Position numbers and translations under genes: made by a program. The notes beneath the pieces are model-generated. The model made no database searches, was not told the DNA's origin, and saw only the letters and a list, made by a program, of their open reading frames with translations. This document shows positions 51,738-60,956 of a DNA stretch of 64,000 nucleotides, one piece after another. Every line of letters starts with the position of its first letter. The stretch's first letter is position 1. The stretch is from JAJECS01 sp965198185 (lineage in GTDB: Bacteria; Chloroflexota; UBA11872): NCBI GenBank assembly GCA_965198185.1, contig CBDAOU010000001.1, positions 682,001 to 746,000 on the forward strand, in the 5' to 3' direction.

Positions 51738-52340
51738 TTAGCGGACCCCTTGGAACAGCGCCGTCAGCTGGGTCGCCCCGAGCGCCCCCGCTACGCGCAG
51801 CGCCACCGTGCCGTCGGCGCTGATGAACACCCAGGTCGGAAAGGCGGTGAGGCCAAAGGCGCGCAGCACCGTGTCGTTCGTGTCCGCCAGCACGGGCGAG
51901 GTCCACCTCTCGCGCTCGAGCCACGCGTCGGGCGGGTAGTTCGACCGGCTCTCGTCGATCGCGGTGGCCACGGCATAGAGGTCCACGCTCGCGGGCTTGC
52001 CGCCGCCATCGACCCAGGCCTGGACGTCGGGAACCTCCTTCTGGCAGTGGGGACACCAGTGCGCCAGGAAGACGACCGCCTTCAGCCGCCCATCGTTGAC
52101 GATGGCGACGGCGTTGCCGTCAAAGTCGGTGCCGCGTACCTCCGGGGCGAGCCGCCCGATCGCACCGTCTGGCCCGGCTGGCGCATGGCTGGGCAACGCC
52201 TCGCCCGAGATTTCGGGGTCCCGCACGGTCGGGGCGTCCGCGCCGTTGTCGGCTTCGCCACAGGCGATCGTCAGGACCATGAGGCCGACCGCGAGCGCCA
52301 GACCTGCTGTGACTGCGATCCCGCGGATCCGAATTGTCAT
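51738..52340 (-). CDS. TlpA-like thioredoxin-fold lipoprotein
   Basis: A 200-aa protein from ATG 52340. A signal peptide (VTAGLALAVGLMVLTIACGE) with lipobox LTIAC predicts attachment to the outer face of the membrane. The thioredoxin fold follows, with AVVFLAHWCPHCQKEVPDVQ carrying the active CPHC pair and the cis-Pro in AFPTWVFISADG. It may reduce disulfides or serve cytochrome c maturation or redox stress. It is monocistronic. Confidence 0.88.
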   Translation of the reverse strand: MTIRIRGIAVTAGLALAVGLMVLTIACGEADNGADAPTVRDPEISGEALPSHAPAGPDGAIGRLAPEVRGTDFDGNAVAIVNDGRLKAVVFLAHWCPHCQKEVPDVQAWVDGGGKPASVDLYAVATAIDESRSNYPPDAWLERERWTSPVLADTNDTVLRAFGLTAFPTWVFISADGTVALRVAGALGATQLTALFQGVR

Positions 52341-52622
52341 GGCGGCGCGCTCCGATCCCCAGTCCACTAGTGCAATGGTAGGCCAAGGGCGTCAACGACC
52401 GTTCCGAAACGCGGACACCCTCCGCGTGGGGGCGGCACGCGGAGTCTCGGGGTCGCGCGGCCCTGTGGAGAGTCCACCGTGTTCGTCGTTGGGGCGACGG
52501 TAGTCTAGGGCGCGCCGGGACTAGTGGCGCCGTGCCCGAAGGTTGGAGATCGTCAGCGATGACACGATGGCTATAGCCAGGCGTGTGGATGACGTGGTGC
52601 ACCGGTCGGCTCGGCTGAGCTG

Positions 52623-54146
52623 ATGCACCCATACCAAGCGGCGGCGCGAACCCTCTGGTCAACAACGTGGTCCTGGCTGCAGCGCCCGCAATCTCGGGCA
52701 CGGCTGCTAGCAGCATTCGTGGTGGTGCATCTGGCGCTTACCGTGCCGTTGGCCATTCTCGTGGCCGGTTGGGACTGGTTCGACTGGTTTCGACAGCTCA
52801 ACCTGGACGGCGAGGGGACGGCAGCGAATCTCTATTCGGGAATCCTGTGGGGAGCCGTCGCCGCTCTGGCCGCCGGGCAACTGTGCTGGCCGGAAACTCC
52901 CGCGAGAACCCCACGATGGCTGTGGGTGCTCGGCTGGCTCAGTGCGGCGCTGTTCGCCGCGCTCGTCGCGTTCGAGGAGATCGCGGACGTTAAGGATGCG
53001 CTCGGGAAGTGGGGGGCGCTCTATCCATATCTCGAGGCGCTGAGCCTTGGGGACCTGCCGGGCAACGTCCGCTGGGCGGCCGTGGTTGCGGTACCAATCG
53101 CTCCGCTGGCGGCGGCAGCGGCGTGGGTCGCGTATGTCTCGCTGCGGCGTCACCCGGCGCTGGCGCTGCTCACCGTGCTGGCACTGGCGCTTGGAGCGGG
53201 CGCGGCCCTCCGCGACGGCTTCGCCGAACTCTATGGCACGACGGCCGCCTGGGAAGTGTTCATCGAGGACGGCTCAGAGCTCATGGCCGGCGCGATCCTG
53301 GCCGTGGTCCTCGTCGCGAGGCCGGCGGCAGTGCGCGGCTCGGGCGACGAGACCCACGAGCATCGCCGACGGCCGGGAGTTCGGTGGGCTGCGCTTGGGG
53401 TGGCGCTAGCCCTGCTGGGGGCGAGCATTCCCGCGCTGCTCGCGGAATACGAATGGGAAGTAGCCAGCACCGCGCGCCCGCTCTTCTACGCCGGCCCGGT
53501 CTCGCAGCTGGAACAGCCGTTTCAGACGCAGCTCGACCAGCTGACGCGGGTGAAAGTGTGGGCATTCGCCGACGGCATTGAGGGCGGCGCGGATGAGGCA
53601 ACGGCGCAGGTCCTCGCGCGACTGACGCCGATGGGAGCGGATGCCCCGGTCTATGAGGCCCAGGCCGCGGTGGGGCACGACCCCTCCCGTCCCAACACCG
53701 TCGATCTTGAATTCGCCCCGATTCCGGACAGCGGTGGGCAGCGATTCGTCCTGACCATCCGTGCGCTGAGTGAGACGCAGCCATACTTGTTCCTTGGCCT
53801 CACGGGCCACCGCGCGCTGCCCCATGGCGTCGTCCTTGTCAACGGGGTGGCGCACGAACGCCATCTCGCCATGAGCACCCATGCCATCGCCAGGGGCGAC
53901 GGCGTGATCCACGACCTGCTCACGCGTGACCGTCGCAGATTGCCGCTGATTGGCGATGTCGTCGCGACGGTGTTCCTGTGGGTGTTTGCCACCGTGGTCG
54001 CGTGGCGTGGATTGACGGGCTCCACCCATCAATTCTGGCGCGGCTACGTGTGGCCGGCGGTCCGACAAAGCTTGATCATCACCGCCGGCCTCGCCGTGAT
54101 CGCCATCGTCTTGCTGCAGGTGTTGTCAGCCACGCCGCGTGCCTGA
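52623..54146 (+). CDS. polytopic membrane protein, paralog family type B (copy 2)
   Basis: A 507-aa protein from ATG 52623. Helices 1-7 lie within residues 25-270. The outer domain (TRVKVWAFADGIEGGADEAT, LEFAPIPDSGGQRFVLTIRA, PYLFLGLTGHRALPHG) spans about residues 285-430, and two helices close the protein. Family motifs are DWFRQLNLDGEGTAAN, PRWLWVLGWLSAA with FEEIADVKDALG, and IEDGSELMAGAIL. It matches 32463-34028 along its whole length and, more distantly, the tandem type A genes at 15430 and 17053. No function is known to me. Confidence 0.75.
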   Translation: MHPYQAAARTLWSTTWSWLQRPQSRARLLAAFVVVHLALTVPLAILVAGWDWFDWFRQLNLDGEGTAANLYSGILWGAVAALAAGQLCWPETPARTPRWLWVLGWLSAALFAALVAFEEIADVKDALGKWGALYPYLEALSLGDLPGNVRWAAVVAVPIAPLAAAAAWVAYVSLRRHPALALLTVLALALGAGAALRDGFAELYGTTAAWEVFIEDGSELMAGAILAVVLVARPAAVRGSGDETHEHRRRPGVRWAALGVALALLGASIPALLAEYEWEVASTARPLFYAGPVSQLEQPFQTQLDQLTRVKVWAFADGIEGGADEATAQVLARLTPMGADAPVYEAQAAVGHDPSRPNTVDLEFAPIPDSGGQRFVLTIRALSETQPYLFLGLTGHRALPHGVVLVNGVAHERHLAMSTHAIARGDGVIHDLLTRDRRRLPLIGDVVATVFLWVFATVVAWRGLTGSTHQFWRGYVWPAVRQSLIITAGLAVIAIVLLQVLSATPRA

Positions 54147-54304
54147 CCCAGGGCCGCATCACGGCTTGATTGATGGTTCGCCCATGCGCGGCACCGACGA
54201 CCCGGCCGCACAGCCTCTGAGGTCCGGTCGTCGCCCACTGGGCGCTGGCCCCGTCTCGTTGACCGCACCGGCGCGGAGCCGCCGCGCAGGCGCACGCGTT
54301 CCGG

Positions 54305-54376
54305 CAGCCCCGCCCGGACTCGAACCGGGGCACGTGGTTTAGGAAACCACCGCTCTATCCACTGAGCTACGGGGCC
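54305..54376 (-). tRNA. tRNA-Arg (anticodon CCT)
   Basis: On the complement, GGCCCCG and CGGGGCT make the acceptor stem with one G-U pair. The D arm is GCTC/GAGC, the anticodon arm GTGGT-TTCCTAA-ACCAC gives anticodon CCT, and the T arm is CCCGG-TTCGAGT-CCGGG. CCA is not encoded. It reads AGG codons. No integrase or duplicated 3' end is seen next to it. Confidence 0.93.
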
Positions 54377-54472
54377 GGGAGATCGCCTATAAGGGTAGAT
54401 GCCCGCCAGTCAACTTGCGGAGCGGCTGGGGCCGGCAAGTCCGCCAGATGGTCGCGCAGCGCCCACGGCGCC

Positions 54473-56443
54473 TTACCAACGCGACCCGTCATCCGGGGCG
54501 GAGTCTTTCGTGTGGTCGGTGCTTGGCGATCGGCCGTCACCGCGGCGGTCGTGTGGCCGAGCACTCACCTGACGACCCGCATCGGCACGCCCATTGCCGG
54601 CATAGGTGAGGCCGCGCCGTTCCGGCTCCCCAGAGTCGGTGTGCTCACGGATCACCGGCAAGAAGAGGTCGGTGAACTCGTCCAGCTTGACCCTGCCGAC
54701 GCCGGATATGCGCGCAAAGCTCTCGCGGTCTCGCGGGAAAAAGTGTGCCATTTCCTGCAACGCGCGGTCGCCGAAGATCATGTAGGGCGGGACGCCCCTG
54801 GATCTGGCTAACTGGTGCCGCAGGTCGCGCAGGCGGTCGAATAGCTCACGGTCGAAGTCGAGTTGGCTGCGGCTCGATCGAGAGTCGCGCTCGACGGATC
54901 GGGGTTCGCGCTCGTCGCGCTTGATGCGGCTGAGGATCAGCGTCTCGCGCCGGCGCAGGAAGTCGTGGCCGGCGGGCGTCACCGAGACGGTCGCGAACTT
55001 GTCGGGGCTCCGCTGTAGCAGCCCCTCGTCTTCCAGCAACCCCACGATCTCCTTGAGCGCATCGCGGCTGTTGCCGCGGGCAATGCCGTGGACCGATAGC
55101 TGGTCATGGCCCAAGTCCAGCACCCGCCTGGCGCGCGAGCCCAGCAGGACGTTGATGACGTGGCCCGCGCCAAACCGCTCGCCGGTGCGAATGACCGCGG
55201 AGAGGACCTTTTGGGCAATCTCGGTCGCGTCGAACGCCTCGCGCTCGGCCAGACACACGTCGCAGCCGCCGCAATCCGGCCGCTCGTAGGTCTCGCCGAA
55301 ATACTGCAGCACGAACGCCCGGCGGCAGGACCGCACCTCGCCGTAGGCGATCATCTGGTTCAGCTTGTGGTCGGCCCGCTCGCGCTCGGCGGGATCCTCG
55401 ATCTCGTTGATGAAATACGCAAGCTTGGCCCGGTCGCCGGCGGAAAAGTAGAGCACGCACTCGCTGGGCAAACCGTCGCGGCCGGCCCGCCCGGTCTCCT
55501 GGTAGTAGCCCTCCAGGGTCTTGGGCAGGTCGTAGTGCACGATGAGCCGCACGTCGGGCTTGTCGATGCCCATGCCAAAGGCAATGGTCGCGACGATCAC
55601 CGGCGCCTCGTCCCGAATGAACCGCTCCTGCGTGTCCCGGCGGACCGTGCGGTCCAAGCCGGCGTGGTATGGCCGCGCCGGGATGCCTTCCCGCGACAGG
55701 TCGGAAGCCAGCGCCTCGGTTCCGTCGCGCGAGAGGCAGTAGACGATGGCCGGCGCGTTCGCGTGCTTGCGCAGCAGCGCCACCAGTCCGTCGAAGGCGC
55801 GGCGCTTGGGGCGGACGATATAGGTAAGGTTCTCGCGGTTGAAGCTGGAGACGTACCGCCGTGCCCGCGGCATCCCCAGCTGCTCGACGATGTCGTCGCG
55901 AACTCTGGCCGTGGCGGTGGCCGTGAGGGCGATGACCGTAGCGCTCGAAAGCGTGTCGCGCAGCGTGCGCAGGTTGCGGTAGTCCGGGCGGAAGTCATGC
56001 CCCCACTCGGAGATGCAGTGGGCCTCGTCGATGGCGACCAGGCCGACGTTGACGGAGCTGAGGAATTCGCGAAAGCCCGGGACGGCCAGGCGCTCCGGGG
56101 CAACGTAGAGCAGCTTGAGCCGGCCCGCCCGTGCCGCCGCCAGAGTGTCGCGCACCTCGTGCGCCGGCACCGAGCTGTTGACAAACGCCGCCGCGACGCC
56201 GTTGGCCTGCAAGGCGTCCACCTGGTCCTTCATTAGCGCGATCAGCGGTGAGATCACCAGCGTCAGCCCGTCCAGACACAGCGCCGGCAGCTGATAGCAG
56301 AGTGACTTGCCTCCACCCGTGGGCATCAACACCAGCGAGTCCCGCCCCGCCAGCACTTCGCCAATAATCTCAGCCTGCAACGGACGAAACTCGTCATAGC
56401 CAAAGCGAGCCTTGAGAATTTGACGGATGTCGGCCTCACGCAT
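54473..56443 (-). CDS. recQ: RecQ-family ATP-dependent DNA helicase
   Basis: A 656-aa protein from ATG 56443; GTG 56446 is also possible. Helicase motifs: FRPLQAEII (Q-motif region), MPTGGGKSLCYQLPAL at residues 40-55, IDEAHCISEWGHDFRPDYRN (DEAH), TATATARVRDDI, FGMGIDKPDVRLIVHYDLPK and QETGRAGRDGLP. The zinc-binding cysteines are in SCRRAFVLQYFGE and DCGGCDVC. An RQC winged helix follows, then an HRDC domain (LFDRLRDLRHQLARSRGVPP). It unwinds DNA from 3' to 5' in recombination and repair. It is complete and monocistronic, next to the tRNA. Confidence 0.95.
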   Translation of the reverse strand: MREADIRQILKARFGYDEFRPLQAEIIGEVLAGRDSLVLMPTGGGKSLCYQLPALCLDGLTLVISPLIALMKDQVDALQANGVAAAFVNSSVPAHEVRDTLAAARAGRLKLLYVAPERLAVPGFREFLSSVNVGLVAIDEAHCISEWGHDFRPDYRNLRTLRDTLSSATVIALTATATARVRDDIVEQLGMPRARRYVSSFNRENLTYIVRPKRRAFDGLVALLRKHANAPAIVYCLSRDGTEALASDLSREGIPARPYHAGLDRTVRRDTQERFIRDEAPVIVATIAFGMGIDKPDVRLIVHYDLPKTLEGYYQETGRAGRDGLPSECVLYFSAGDRAKLAYFINEIEDPAERERADHKLNQMIAYGEVRSCRRAFVLQYFGETYERPDCGGCDVCLAEREAFDATEIAQKVLSAVIRTGERFGAGHVINVLLGSRARRVLDLGHDQLSVHGIARGNSRDALKEIVGLLEDEGLLQRSPDKFATVSVTPAGHDFLRRRETLILSRIKRDEREPRSVERDSRSSRSQLDFDRELFDRLRDLRHQLARSRGVPPYMIFGDRALQEMAHFFPRDRESFARISGVGRVKLDEFTDLFLPVIREHTDSGEPERRGLTYAGNGRADAGRQVSARPHDRRGDGRSPSTDHTKDSAPDDGSRW

Positions 56444-56761
56444 CACGAGATCCGACCTGCCCTCCCGGGCTCGTGGGCAGTTGACGTCATGCCTGAGGCT
56501 TCGCAGTGCCTCCACCGCTGGGGCGCCCCGACGAGCGCCGGCAGAGGATTGGGAGCGTGATCTGTGGGTTCGATATCAGCGAAAGCCTCAGCCACGCCAT
56601 GGAATCGGCACGGATCTAGTGCCTGACGCTGCGCGGCAGTGTGTCACGCGGGAGCTCGGCGACGGTTGATTGTGTAAGGTGCGCAGCGGACGAAGTCGTC
56701 CGAAAGACAACAGACTAGAATGATGGGACGGGCGATGACCTGGCGGGAAGGAGCAGGCTGA
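56444..56761. other. intergenic region, no gene seen
   Basis: About 320 bp between the divergent recQ and the 56762 gene. A TAGAAT at 56716-56721 could be a -10 for the rightward genes, but no matching -35 was found. No repeat is seen. Confidence 0.35.
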
Positions 56762-57055
56762 GTGTCTGAAAGGGCGCGATCGCTGATTCTGTTTGCCCGT
56801 CCGTCGGCTTTGTGCGGTGCGGCCAGCATCATCGACTTCGGCGGAACCCTTGTGCGATACGTCGAATCCAACTCCGGCGGCCAGGCGGACTCGCTTGCCT
56901 TGTGGTCCGACTGGCTCGCCGTCGGCGACGATATGTGGCATGCGGTTCGGACGTTTGACGCAGAGCACGGAGCAAAACCCCGATGGCCGGCAACGAAGCT
57001 TGAAAACACGGAAGCGGAGCCTCAGAAGGCGACGCAGCTTCCGCTGACGATCTAG
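56762..57055 (+). CDS. hypothetical protein
   Basis: A 97-aa product from GTG 56762, supported by GGAAGGAG about 10 nt upstream. It begins MSERARSLILFARPSALCGA and has ADSLALWSDWLAVGDDMWHA in the middle. No family, signal peptide or membrane helix is clear. It lies just before the DUF2335 gene and is probably co-transcribed with it; the two frames overlap in their outer parts, since the DUF2335 frame is open from 57004. Confidence 0.5.
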   Translation: MSERARSLILFARPSALCGAASIIDFGGTLVRYVESNSGGQADSLALWSDWLAVGDDMWHAVRTFDAEHGAKPRWPATKLENTEAEPQKATQLPLTI

Positions 57056-57108
57056 AGCAGAGAAGCCCTGAGCCGGGCGATGAAATAGGCCAAAGCCGTT
57101 CTGTCGGA

Positions 57109-57540
57109 TTGGTTGCGCAGATCGTCAGGTCGGAGCACGCGCTCTTTCAGGGACCTTTGCCGCCGCCTGAAGTCTTGGCCGAATATGAAGCGACGCTGCC
57201 GGGCGCCGCTGATCGGATCGTGGCAATGGCTGAGCGTCAGGCGCTCCATCGTCAAGCGCTTGAGACGACGGTGGTCGCCGGTGACAGTCGAAGGCACATC
57301 ATCGGGCTATTCGCGGGCGCCGTTGTCACGATGTCGGCTCTTGCCTTGGCCGGCGTGCTGGCCTTCTTTGGCCATAGTGGTGTCAGCGCGCTCACCGCGC
57401 TCGCACCTATCGCCACACTGGCAGGCGTCTTCGTGTATGGGGATCGGAGCCGTCGGCGAGAGCGAGAACGCCGGCTGGAAGAAACGCTCGCCCCGACGCC
57501 AGCAGACCCCGAGGCCAGCGAGGACCGAAACAGCTCGTAG
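57109..57540 (+). CDS. DUF2335 membrane protein
   Basis: A 143-aa protein. TTG 57109 is the first usable start, though the frame is open back to 57004 and acidic residues there would suit the family's N-terminus. GPLPPPEVLAEYEATLPGAA and RIVAMAERQALHRQALE are characteristic of DUF2335. Two membrane helices follow (IIGLFAGAVVTMSALALAGV and a second ending GVFVYGDRS), then an acidic tail. The family's role is unknown. Confidence 0.8.
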   Translation: MVAQIVRSEHALFQGPLPPPEVLAEYEATLPGAADRIVAMAERQALHRQALETTVVAGDSRRHIIGLFAGAVVTMSALALAGVLAFFGHSGVSALTALAPIATLAGVFVYGDRSRRRERERRLEETLAPTPADPEASEDRNSS

Positions 57541-57724
57541 CTGTCCCGCTCACCATTTCTAACGATGGCGTAATTCTCCCTCTCGTGCAGTGGGGTCTCA
57601 TGGCGGCTGTCGCATATGCAGGGATGGCTGTCAGCGCCAGCTGCTTGCAGTTCAATGGCCCCCATTCAGTCCCTGGTGCGGACGTATCGTGAAATTGTTT
57701 TCTACCAAACGACGTGTGGGCATA

Positions 57725-57752
57725 TTCATAACTACTTAGAGTTGTATATAAT
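57725..57752 (+). promoter_or_regulatory. promoter-like sequence upstream of the Fic gene
   Basis: TTCATA (57725-57730) and TATAAT (57747-57752) are 16 nt apart in an AT-rich island, 35 nt before the Fic start. An imperfect dyad AACTAC-TTAGA-GTTGTA lies between the boxes and could be an operator. Confidence 0.5.
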
Positions 57753-57787
57753 ACGACTGACCGTCGGAGTGAATAGACCTATTCGAC

Positions 57788-58920
57788 ATGCTTTTCCACA
57801 TGCCGCCGCTTGACGAGCAGGAAGCGGATGTCTGCGCTCGCGTGGACGAGCTGCGCCTGGCGCTGCGCGGCCAGGTTTCCGAGCAGCGGCGCTGGACCGG
57901 ACTGCTGCGGCGGGTGGCGTCCGCCCGGGCGATCCAAGGCTCCAACAGCATCGAAGGGCTGGACGTAACGCTGGACGACGCCGTGGCGGCCGTGGGCGGC
58001 GGGGAGCCGCTGGACGCGCCCGAGGACGTGTGGGCGGCGATCCAGGGCTACCGCGAGGCCATGACGTTCGTCTCGCAGCTCGCGGACGATCCGCACTTTG
58101 CCTACGACGCGTCGCTGATCCGCAGCCTGCATTTCATGATGATGCAGTACGACCTGAGCCTGCGACCGGGTCGCTGGCGGAGTGGTCCCATCTACGTTCG
58201 CGACGAGCGAACCAGCGTCGTCGTGTACGACGGGCCCGACGCCATTGAGGTTCCCGGACTCATGGAGGCGCTCGTCGCGGATCTGCGCGGGCAAGACGCT
58301 GCCGTGCCGGCGGTCATCCGCGGCGCGATGGCGCATCTCAACCTGGTCATGATCCACCCATTCCGCGACGGCAACGGGCGAATGGCGCGGGTGCTCCAGA
58401 CGCTGGTGCTTACGCGCGAGGGGCTGTTGGATCCGGCGTTCGCGAGCATCGAGGAGTACCTGGGCCGGAACACGGCGGCGTACTACGCGGTGCTGGCCGA
58501 GGTCGGTGGGGGCGCCTGGCAGCCGCAGCGCGATGCCCGCCTCTGGGTCCGCTTCGCGCTGACCGCGCACTACCGTCAGGCGCGGACGCTGCTGCGCCGG
58601 GCCGACGAGGCGGAACGCCGGTCGGACGCGCTGGGGCTGGAGATAGCGCGTCGTCGGTTACCCGAACGGTGTTTTGGCGCCTCTGGGACGCCTCCCTGGG
58701 TTTCCGCGTTCGCAACGCCACCTACCGGGAGTTCGCCGACGTGAGCCTCGTGGTCGCGGGTCGCGACCTCAAGGCGCTGAGCGATGCGGGGCTGCTGGTG
58801 GCTCGGGGACAAGCGCGTGGGCGGTACTACATGGCCTCGCAGGCGCTGCTAGCGCTGGAGGCGTCGATCCGCCGCGATCGGACGCCGATCCCCGACCCGT
58901 TTCGGGAGGACTTGCACTAG
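57788..58920 (+). pseudogene. Fic-domain protein, C-terminal frameshift
   Basis: From ATG 57788, or 57800. The inhibitory motif SNSIEG lies in ARAIQGSNSIEGLDVTLDD, the family-typical LRPGRWRSGPIYVRDERT follows, and the Fic loop IHPFRDGNGRMARVLQTLVL is canonical, with His and Asn-Gly-Arg intact. At about 58665 one base is lost. The C-terminal winged-helix part continues in the next frame as VFWRLWDASLGFRVRNATYR and ends PDPFREDLH at 58920. The catalytic half is whole, so even a truncated protein might be active. Full length would be about 377 aa. It differs in layout from the Fic protein at 18620. Confidence 0.88.
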
Positions 58921-59058
58921 GATCGCTTAGGCCAGAAGTCTCAGAGCCCGGCGTCGAGTCGCAACTGCTGTTGGTTCGTGGGATCCCTAGACCAGCCTAG
59001 CGAAGCGGCTTTCGGACGGTGTAGGGTAGCCTTCCGGGTGTTTGGCGAACGGTCCACG

Positions 59059-59379
59059 ATGGGGACTGTCATGACGGACGAAGATCAGCCACAAAGCGCG
59101 GGCGCCGTAAGCGACGAAGAGTTGGGGATCGCATTTGCTGGTCCGGCTCATGCGGCTGATCGGTTTTTCGTCTCCCTGCGACCGGCCGGCGTTCGGATCG
59201 CGTTTTGCGAGCAGCCGTCACCAAATGCACCGCCCAGATTCAGGTCCGCTGTGATGCTCTCGTATCCCGACGGTATTGCGTTTTACCGGCTTCTGCAGCG
59301 CATGTTGCGAGAACCCGAGTCAATTCTCAAAGGAGCGGAAGCAGGTGCTCCGGAGGATTCAGAATCACACCATGACTGA
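59059..59379 (+). CDS. small DUF3467-like protein
   Basis: A 106-aa protein from ATG 59059, with ATG 59071 as an alternative. After an acidic start (TDEDQPQSAGAVSDEE) comes a beta-helix pattern (ADRFFVSLRPAGVRIAFCEQ, RFRSAVMLSYPDGIAFYRLL) like the DUF3467 protein at 13301. Its end overlaps the next start, so the two are translated together. The role is unknown; it is the first gene of a three-gene module. Confidence 0.6.
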   Translation: MGTVMTDEDQPQSAGAVSDEELGIAFAGPAHAADRFFVSLRPAGVRIAFCEQPSPNAPPRFRSAVMLSYPDGIAFYRLLQRMLREPESILKGAEAGAPEDSESHHD

Positions 59380-60043
59380 AGCTGCAGACTTGGATCAGGC
59401 GCATCAAGCATCTGGTTCGCATGCAACTTGGTCGACCAAAGCCGTAGGACTGCCGAGCTTCAAATGGCGGACCGAAGACGAAACAATTGAGGATGCTCCA
59501 GCTCACTACTCTTGGTCTCAATCATTCGTCAAGTATCTCAGTCAGATTGCAAATCGTTCGTCTGATACGGCTGAAATTCGCTACTTAAATCTCCCGTCCG
59601 AGGCTCTCCTACTGCTTCAATATGGCTCTCACGCAGCTTTCGATCTAGAAATTAAACCCGAAACTTTTGTCAACGCCCCTGAGTTGAGAGATGCTTTGCA
59701 AGACCTTAGAGAGGTTCGGCGGGAGGCTGCCGACGAAGGCATTCCTGAGCCATCCGCTACTGCAATGGAGAATGCCGAACATTTGCTAAAAGGACTGTAT
59801 AGTATTTCCCGCCGGCGCTTTGAAGTCTATCCTACACCGGACGCTGAGATCGCCATCTATGCTCCAGGTGGATACAAGCGCTCGGTCCTAGTGTTCTGTG
59901 AATCTGAAGGCGGGGTGCTGTGCATGGTGAACATGAACGGTGAACATCGTCGTGCTCGCTACGAGTCGGCGCGAACACTGCCTGACGGTTTCGTGTGGGA
60001 GGCCCTCACCGAACTGGACCAGGTTGCCTCACAGCCCCGTTGA
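59372..60043 (+). CDS. hypothetical protein of lower-GC accessory module
   Basis: A 223-aa product from ATG 59372 with GGAGGA about 15 nt before it, overlapping the previous gene by 8 nt. Base composition is visibly lower in GC than in neighbours, a sign of recent transfer. The sequence shows a helical middle (ELRDALQDLREVRREAADEG, AMENAEHLLKGLYSISRRRF) followed by a beta-rich end (FEVYPTPDAEIAIYAPGGYK, VLVFCESEGGVLCMVNMNGE). No known family is recognised. The stop overlaps the next start as TTGA. Confidence 0.7.
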   Translation: MTEAADLDQAHQASGSHATWSTKAVGLPSFKWRTEDETIEDAPAHYSWSQSFVKYLSQIANRSSDTAEIRYLNLPSEALLLLQYGSHAAFDLEIKPETFVNAPELRDALQDLREVRREAADEGIPEPSATAMENAEHLLKGLYSISRRRFEVYPTPDAEIAIYAPGGYKRSVLVFCESEGGVLCMVNMNGEHRRARYESARTLPDGFVWEALTELDQVASQPR

Positions 60044-60459
60044 GGATACGTAGCGCAATTGCTCCGGAGGAGGAGCTTGGGCGGGGAGTCTTTTCTCGCA
60101 GGCATGCAGCTCGTGCACGACGATCCGGCGTTCATCCGCGTGTTTTCCAGGAGAAGTTGGGTCGCCTCAATATTTCTGTCGACCGGCTGAGTATCGCCCC
60201 GATGGCAAAAGTAAGGGCCGTTGCGGATGCTATAGCGCATGTGCGCGATGCCAGATTCTATGGTTGGGCAGTGATCACGGCAGACGACGCCTCCGACAGC
60301 GGGAGGCGGGTTTCCGGTAGTCCGCAGGTAGGAAACCCCTATCACGCGGACATTGAACTTCCAGAGTTGGCGAGAGACGATCCGGAAGAGCAGAAGCGGC
60401 ATGCCCAGGAGCTTGCCGACGCCTCACTTTGGCGAGCAGTTGAAGTGCAAGGATCCTAG
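60040..60459 (+). CDS. hypothetical protein coupled to the preceding gene
   Basis: A 139-aa product from TTG 60040, sharing 4 nt with the previous stop. It begins LRIRSAIAPEEELGRGVFSR and carries RLSIAPMAKVRAVADAIAHV, FYGWAVITADDAS, and a C-terminal NPYHADIELPELARDDPEEQ then HAQELADASLWR. The spacing of conserved-looking His, Asp and Trp suggests a real enzyme-like or partner fold, but I cannot name it. The coupling says it works with the 59372 product. Confidence 0.65.
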   Translation: MRIRSAIAPEEELGRGVFSRRHAARARRSGVHPRVFQEKLGRLNISVDRLSIAPMAKVRAVADAIAHVRDARFYGWAVITADDASDSGRRVSGSPQVGNPYHADIELPELARDDPEEQKRHAQELADASLWRAVEVQGS

Positions 60460-60521
60460 TCGCGACCATCCGGCGACATGCGTCGCAAGGGGTCAATCTC
60501 TAAGACTGGTGGGAATCGCCG

Positions 60522-60956
60522 CTAGACGCCCGGCAGCGGCTTGCGGTTGTCGAAGCCTTCGTCGGTGTTGTGCCAGTAGGCGATGTCTTCCTCGCCCAGG
60601 CGCCAGCAGAGGTAGCAGTCCTCGCCGTCGAGCTCGGAGAGGAAGTCGATCAGCCCGGTGGCGGGGTCTCGCAGCAGGATGTCGCGGGCACGCAGCCAGG
60701 CCACCAGCGGCTGCACGTCCCAGAGCCCGGCGATGAGCCGCTGATGGGCCAGGCTCACGTCCACCGCGCCGGCGTCGGATTCCTGGACGCGCTCGAAGGC
60801 CTGGCGGTCGGGTTCGGCCTCTAGCCAGATGCGCCGCAGCCGCGCCAGCACCGGCCGCGCCTCGACCAGCAGCTCGTTGGCCTCGCTCAGCGTGTACCGG
60901 CGAAGCTCCGGCTCTTCGGGCTCGTCGCCCTGTGGCAGTTCAGGCTCTTCATGCAT
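60522..60956 (-). CDS. DUF2203 family protein
   Basis: A 144-aa acidic protein from ATG 60956, overlapping the folC end by 8 nt. The pattern RRYTLSEANELLVEARPVLA, GLWDVQPLVAWLRARDILLR, then GLIDFLSELDGEDCYLCWRL and the terminal DIAYWHNTDEGFDNRKPLP is diagnostic for DUF2203. Function is unknown; the conserved C-terminal W-H and D-G-F parts suggest a binding site. It is the last gene of a minus-strand operon with folC. Confidence 0.9.
   Translation of the reverse strand: MHEEPELPQGDEPEEPELRRYTLSEANELLVEARPVLARLRRIWLEAEPDRQAFERVQESDAGAVDVSLAHQRLIAGLWDVQPLVAWLRARDILLRDPATGLIDFLSELDGEDCYLCWRLGEEDIAYWHNTDEGFDNRKPLPGV

Noticed and set aside
54305..54376. tRNA-Arg as integration site of the phage-like cassette
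   Set aside because: The tRNA is over 20 kb from the cassette, no duplicated tRNA 3' end was seen and there is no integrase in the window.
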